A stretch of 64,000 bases of DNA. Source: Paenibacillus dendrobii. GTDB lineage: Bacteria > Bacillota > Bacilli > Paenibacillales > Paenibacillaceae. Each line of letters starts with the position of its first letter. The first letter of the stretch is position 1. A program made the position numbers and the translations under genes. The DNA is taken from positions 682,099 to 746,098 of the forward strand of contig NZ_WUBI01000003.1 of assembly GCF_009807035.1 (NCBI RefSeq), given 5' to 3'. Under the pieces are notes generated by a model that made no database searches, was not told the origin of the DNA, and worked only from the letters and a program-made list of their open reading frames with translations. Shown here in pieces: positions 60,761 to 64,000 of the stretch.

Positions 60761-61522
60761 TTATTCAATGGTGTTTTTCGTTGCCTTATACATATTCTCT
60801 ACGTATTCGTCGACTTCATCTCTTGACATGCGTAGGCGATCCACTGAAGTGCCATATCCAATTTCTTTCTTACCCTCTTCTAATCCCTTGAAAATGCCAT
60901 CGGCGAAGGCATCTAACGGTTCTCCATGCGTATGCAGCCCCGATCCCCCTAAATCTGTATTCACTGCCGGAGGAGCAACCTCAATCACTTCTACCGACGT
61001 GTCAGAGAGCTGGTGTCTAAGACTCATGGTAAATGAATGAAGCGCCGCCTTTGTCGCGGAATAAATCGGAGCAATCGCAAACGGTGTAAACGCGAGCCCC
61101 GATGTCACGTTCATGATCGTCGCCGATTCTTTTGTGGCAAAAAACGGAGCGAACAGCATCGAGAGATGGAATGGCGCTTCAATGTTGGTTGTAATCTCAT
61201 TGTTGAAATCGTTCCAACTGTTCTTCGCATCCGCTTTTAAAACGTTAAATCGTTGTTGGATCCCTGCATTATTCACTAACACATTCACTTCAGGATAGTT
61301 CGCTGTTACCCAATCAAATAAGGCTATACGCTCGGATTCATGATTCAAATCACTTACATGAGTAATCAGGCCTGGGAGTTTTTCTTGCGCATGTCGAAGT
61401 ACATGTTCCCGCCGTCCCGTAACGATGACAGTATTTCCAGCTTCTAAAAAGCGTTCTGCAAAAGCGAGTCCGATTCCGGCACTTCCGCCTGTAATAAGTA
61501 TCGTATTTCCTGAAAGCTTCAT
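60761..61522 (-). CDS. Short-chain dehydrogenase/reductase, DltE-like
   Basis: A 253-residue SDR. TGGSAGIG is the NAD(P)-binding motif, NNAGIQQRF follows, catalytic Ser is in NVTSGLAF and the pair is in YSATK. The C-terminal half has IEVAPPAVNTDLGG. This subgroup is annotated as DltE-like oxidoreductase. It is transcribed with the MerR gene upstream (84 bp between them), so its expression is likely induced by whatever MerR senses. The substrate is unknown. Confidence 0.87.
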   Translation of the reverse strand: MKLSGNTILITGGSAGIGLAFAERFLEAGNTVIVTGRREHVLRHAQEKLPGLITHVSDLNHESERIALFDWVTANYPEVNVLVNNAGIQQRFNVLKADAKNSWNDFNNEITTNIEAPFHLSMLFAPFFATKESATIMNVTSGLAFTPFAIAPIYSATKAALHSFTMSLRHQLSDTSVEVIEVAPPAVNTDLGGSGLHTHGEPLDAFADGIFKGLEEGKKEIGYGTSVDRLRMSRDEVDEYVENMYKATKNTIE

Positions 61523-61606
61523 GATTGTTCCTCTTCTCCATAATGAATTTCAAAGAAATGAAGTCAATTCCTTGAGATGCGCCGGTTACGCATATGCTTC
61601 ATCCGA

Positions 61607-61987
61607 TCATTCTCCTGATCTGGTCTGCGTACGTTGTTTGGTATAACGTGAAATTTTGAAGTCAATTCCTTCTAAGGACTCTGTCATCAATGAAATCTCG
61701 GCTAGCACCGTTTGCTTGTGGTTTTTCATCATTTCAAGCCGAAGCCCTATAGTGCTATCCCCTTCGACTACCCAATCAATGTATTGCTTAATGCCACGAA
61801 TCGGCATGTTGGTGTTTTTTAAACAAATCACGGTGTTAAGGAGCGCCATCTGATCTTCCGAAAATAACCGCCTACCCGCTCCATCACGTTCGATTAAGGG
61901 AAGTAGTCCTTTTTTTTCGTAATAACGTAATGTTGATTCCGGAATATTGAATTGGGCTGAAGCTTCGCTAATGGAACAATACTTCAT
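61607..61987 (-). CDS. MerR-family transcriptional regulator
   Basis: A 126-residue protein with the MerR winged-helix at the start (ISEASAQFNIPESTLRYYEKKGLLPLIERD) and a coiled-coil dimerisation helix in the second half (about 75-115). It has no Cys signature of metal sensors, so a small organic effector or redox signal is more likely. It is followed by the SDR gene and preceded by a MerR-type promoter with 19-bp spacer. RBS GGAGG is 7 nt before the ATG. Confidence 0.92.
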   Translation of the reverse strand: MKYCSISEASAQFNIPESTLRYYEKKGLLPLIERDGAGRRLFSEDQMALLNTVICLKNTNMPIRGIKQYIDWVVEGDSTIGLRLEMMKNHKQTVLAEISLMTESLEGIDFKISRYTKQRTQTRSGE

Positions 61988-62028
61988 CTGGAGGCCTCCA
62001 CATTTTATTTTGCATCGTCGACAGGTAT

Positions 62029-62059
62029 AGGATACGACTTAAACCATGGTTTAAGTCAA
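62029..62059 (-). promoter_or_regulatory. MerR-type promoter with operator palindrome
   Basis: TTGACT (62054-62059) and TATCCT (62029-62034) are 19 bp apart, the long spacer typical of MerR-activated promoters. A perfect 22-bp palindrome GACTTAAACCATGGTTTAAGTC (62036-62057) covers the spacer. Confidence 0.85.
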
Positions 62060-62081
62060 CACAAAAATAAATCACACGCAA

Positions 62082-62122
62082 ACAAGCCCCCTGTCCACGG
62101 GTGGACAAGAGGCTCCTGTTTG
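62082..62122 (-). terminator. Terminator-like hairpin after the sensor-domain protein
   Basis: AACAGGAGCCTCTTGTCCA and TGGACAGGGGGCTTGTT form a long imperfect stem with a short T-run. It lies about 30 bp past the stop of the following gene on the map. Confidence 0.65.
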
Positions 62123-62149
62123 GGGTCAAGCAAGATTGCTAGAGAGCTT

Positions 62150-62941
62150 CTAAAGCTCTCGATACGCTGGATGCATCATCCCTTGAGTAGGCTGATCACC
62201 TTGGTACTCATTATTTTGCGACTCGACCGAAGCATACATTTGTGCTTCCACGGGTACTGACGGCTGCTGATATGGCTCATCTACATACATGATTCTGCGC
62301 TGAATTTGCATGAGCCCATTCACGACGCGAAGCGCCAGCCAAAAGAGTACAAGGCCAACGCCTACGTACAGCAGATATTGCTGATTATAAGTCCAATCGA
62401 TATGAAAGTAACTAAACAAGCTGTTCTCTAAAATATCAAGCTGCATTTCATTCATCAAAATAATATGCACGACTGGAAGAGCAATGAATCCCAATCCTAG
62501 TGCAATCACCGTTACCATAATCACAAAGAATACGATGCCCGTGACAAATCTGAGAAGTACGAGCAGCAGATTGCGAATGAATAGCCCCCCGTCAAAACCT
62601 CTCACCATTTGCATCCACCAGTTCTGCCCGGCTTCAGACCGTCGATTGTAGCTATGCGAAACAGGAGGAGTAGGTAAACCCAAAATTTGTCTAATCATGT
62701 TTTGTTCAAAACTCACAATCCCATTCAATAGCTTAGCCACTCCAAAAAACAGCGGAATTCCGATAAATATTGGAGTTAAACCGATAGATAATGCAAGCCC
62801 CGTTACCGCTACTGTAAAATAGAGAATCCCTAACGGGAGAGATAGCAATAAATAGAGGATCGTTGTATAGGTTTTTGGATTAAAAAGTACCCAATTTACC
62901 TTACCCGTTGGCACCTTCTCAGTCGCATCTATTGCCTTCAC
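62150..62941 (-). CDS. Membrane protein with a putative sensor domain (PF13796-like)
   Basis: About 263 residues. Four to five hydrophobic stretches in two pairs (about 30-80 and 125-175) and one near 200 match the four-TM PF13796 sensor domain often found before histidine kinases, here on its own. The C-terminal ~45 residues are hydrophilic and Gln/Pro-rich. The GTG at 62941 has AAAGGGG 9 nt upstream; an ATG at 62965 lacks a site. There is no kinase next to it in this window, so its output is unknown. Confidence 0.7.
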   Translation of the reverse strand: MKAIDATEKVPTGKVNWVLFNPKTYTTILYLLLSLPLGILYFTVAVTGLALSIGLTPIFIGIPLFFGVAKLLNGIVSFEQNMIRQILGLPTPPVSHSYNRRSEAGQNWWMQMVRGFDGGLFIRNLLLVLLRFVTGIVFFVIMVTVIALGLGFIALPVVHIILMNEMQLDILENSLFSYFHIDWTYNQQYLLYVGVGLVLFWLALRVVNGLMQIQRRIMYVDEPYQQPSVPVEAQMYASVESQNNEYQGDQPTQGMMHPAYREL

Positions 62942-62965
62942 ATTCAAACACCCCTTTAGCTTCAT

Positions 62966-63205
62966 AAGTCACGCTCTGAGTAATAAATCCATTATATCCG
63001 CCTTATTCGCCTGACATAACCGTCTTAAGGGGGATCTGAAGCTAGACTTTAGACTAGGACGGTTTCTCTTCAGATGAGCTTATTGAAGCAAAGACGCTAA
63101 TGAGTGTTGTGATTATTTCGATAATCCAGGTGCATTCACCCCTGCTCGAAGACCGCGCCACATAAGCTTCTACGAGTGTAATTCAGTTCTAAACACAACA
63201 CCTTA
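62966..63205. other. Intergenic region, no gene seen
   Basis: AT-rich stretch between the orphan gene stop and the sensor-domain gene. It has an inverted repeat (ATCTGAAG near 63032 and CTTCAGAT near 63068), but no promoter or ORF I can support. Confidence 0.5.
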
Positions 63206-63568
63206 CTATAGTGAAAAATCGGTAACGCCCTTTTTATATGCATATTTCAGAGTATATGTTTCTTCCTTTCCATAGGGCATTGTAGCGATTTTTATTCGAG
63301 TATAATCAAGCCTGCTATCTCTTAAAACTCTTTTCACCAAGGCAATACTCGGTTCTTCCTCCGTAACAACACAAAATATATTAAGAACATACTTTTTCGG
63401 GTCAGACATGCATTTCCCCATATCAAAGCCGTCCACATAGCCTAAGCCAGCATCTGCCAGAGATATTTCCAAGCATTCCATTACTTTTGCTCTTAACCAG
63501 TGGTCACGTTGACTGCCTTTAACACTTTTCAGTGGATACTGTACAACTAACCAGAATTGTTCATTCAT
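63206..63568 (-). CDS. Hypothetical protein
   Basis: A 120-residue soluble protein beginning MNEQFWLVVQYPLKSVKG. It has two cysteines near the middle and a mixed charge. I recognise no family. Secondary-structure impression is alpha-beta. The ribosome site before ATG 63568 is weak, and the coding potential rests on length and codon use only. Neighbours do not suggest a role. Confidence 0.6.
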   Translation of the reverse strand: MNEQFWLVVQYPLKSVKGSQRDHWLRAKVMECLEISLADAGLGYVDGFDMGKCMSDPKKYVLNIFCVVTEEEPSIALVKRVLRDSRLDYTRIKIATMPYGKEETYTLKYAYKKGVTDFSL

Positions 63569-63874
63569 CCAGATTCACCAGCCAATCTACAGTTAATATA
63601 TTTAATTCGATCGCGTGTGCGAAGATCCGGCGCTACCAATGAATAATCTCATTTAAATAATTATAACAAAGAAGTTTGTAGAAGGAGATGCTTATTATCA
63701 ACAGAAAAAGCACCAACCTCATGCGGAGGTGTTCATGATGGTGAGGGAAGTAACAGGCTATGTTTGAAAATGAATAATTTTTCAAATAACTACAATAATG
63801 ATGAGGGACAATCAAATCAAATCAAAACAATGAATAATAAAAGATGTAAAGAAACCAAAACCCAGGAGGGAATT
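63569..63874. other. Intergenic region with a terminator-like hairpin
   Basis: No gene is supported here. A hairpin near 63706-63733 (AAGCACC..CCTC / GAGG..GGTG) has a T-run on the minus strand. Its loop and flank (CCTCATGCGGA, TTCATGATGG) match those of the YdjO terminator near 22071. The region also contains the start signals of the next gene. Confidence 0.5.
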
Positions 63875-64000
63875 ATGGGCAGATTAGTTCATTTCGAAAT
63901 TCATGTAGATGACATGGAGCGTGCTAAGAAATTTTATGGCGAGGTATTTGGATGGACATTTGAGGATTGGAGCGATTATGCTGGAATGCCCTACTTCGGG
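63875..64000 (+). CDS. VOC-family (glyoxalase-like) protein, 5' part only
   Basis: The ATG at 63875 follows AGGAGGG by 5 nt, and 42 codons are visible, open to the right edge. The protein begins MGRLVHFEIHVDDMERAKKF, then YGEVFGWTFEDWSDY. HFEIHVDD, with metal-ligand His, is the start of the vicinal oxygen chelate fold, as in glyoxalases and bleomycin-resistance proteins. A role cannot be assigned. Confidence 0.88.
   Translation, partial: MGRLVHFEIHVDDMERAKKFYGEVFGWTFEDWSDYAGMPYFG

Noticed and set aside
63633..63815. 60-residue hydrophobic ORF on the minus strand
   Set aside because: No ribosome site, contains a terminator-like hairpin, and is rich in His and Tyr without a family.

Overview
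The window looks like a chromosomal segment of a Paenibacillus-type member of the Bacillota. Evidence is the moderate GC content, strong AGGAGG ribosome binding sites, frequent TTG/GTG starts, S-layer homology (SLH) proteins, YesM/AraC two-component pairs next to sugar ABC transporters, and a dhb-type catechol siderophore locus under Fur boxes. Most genes lie on the minus strand. No rRNA, tRNA, CRISPR array, complete insertion sequence or prophage was seen.

Layout. (1) 1-2990: the 5' part of a secreted VWA/MucBP adhesin gene that runs off the left edge. It has a sigma-A promoter and a leader folding as a cyclic-di-GMP-I (GEMM-I) riboswitch joined to an intrinsic terminator. (2) 3138-18795: a siderophore locus, transcribed leftward as Btr-like AraC regulator, FeuA-like binding protein, BesA-like esterase, dhbA, dhbC, dhbE, dhbB, dhbF, mbtH. 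Fur boxes precede the first two genes; no ABC permease or ATPase for uptake is present. (3) 18887-22800: a GntR (YtrA-type) regulator with a membrane protein, a PP2C-like protein, a YdjO-like zinc-ribbon protein and a cold-shock protein. (4) 23124-34302: two large SLH surface proteins around an MHS-family transporter. The second SLH protein carries cohesin modules, and the gene just upstream in the same operon encodes a secreted beta-propeller protein ending in a dockerin. (5) 34515-38706: a hybrid kinase with two histidine-kinase cores and a REC-SARP response regulator.

(6) 38866-49886: carbohydrate cluster 1, with an FAD oxidoreductase, a MalFG-type ABC importer, a REC-AraC/YesM pair, a BNR_4-type secreted protein and a CE7 acetyl esterase. 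(7) 50095-52652: a YceI protein, then a MarR regulator divergent from an amidohydrolase, with operator palindromes, and a 55-bp SLH-gene fragment. (8) 52692-60458: carbohydrate cluster 2, with LplB/LplC-type permeases, two paralogous binding proteins and a second YesM/REC-AraC pair. (9) 60761-64000: an SDR gene driven by a MerR regulator from a 19-bp-spacer promoter, a membrane protein, an orphan gene and the start of a VOC-family gene.

How it fits together. The siderophore locus makes, exports to use elsewhere, recaptures and hydrolyses an iron-catechol ester. The surface genes suggest cohesin-dockerin docking of a propeller protein to the SLH-anchored wall layer and c-di-GMP-controlled adhesion. 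The two carbohydrate clusters share a recurring motif around ATAGAACAAAATGATG in their control regions, a candidate binding site for the REC-AraC regulators. Positions, motifs and reading frames were read directly from the sequence. Family names come from recognised motifs without database searches, and substrate assignments are inferences.
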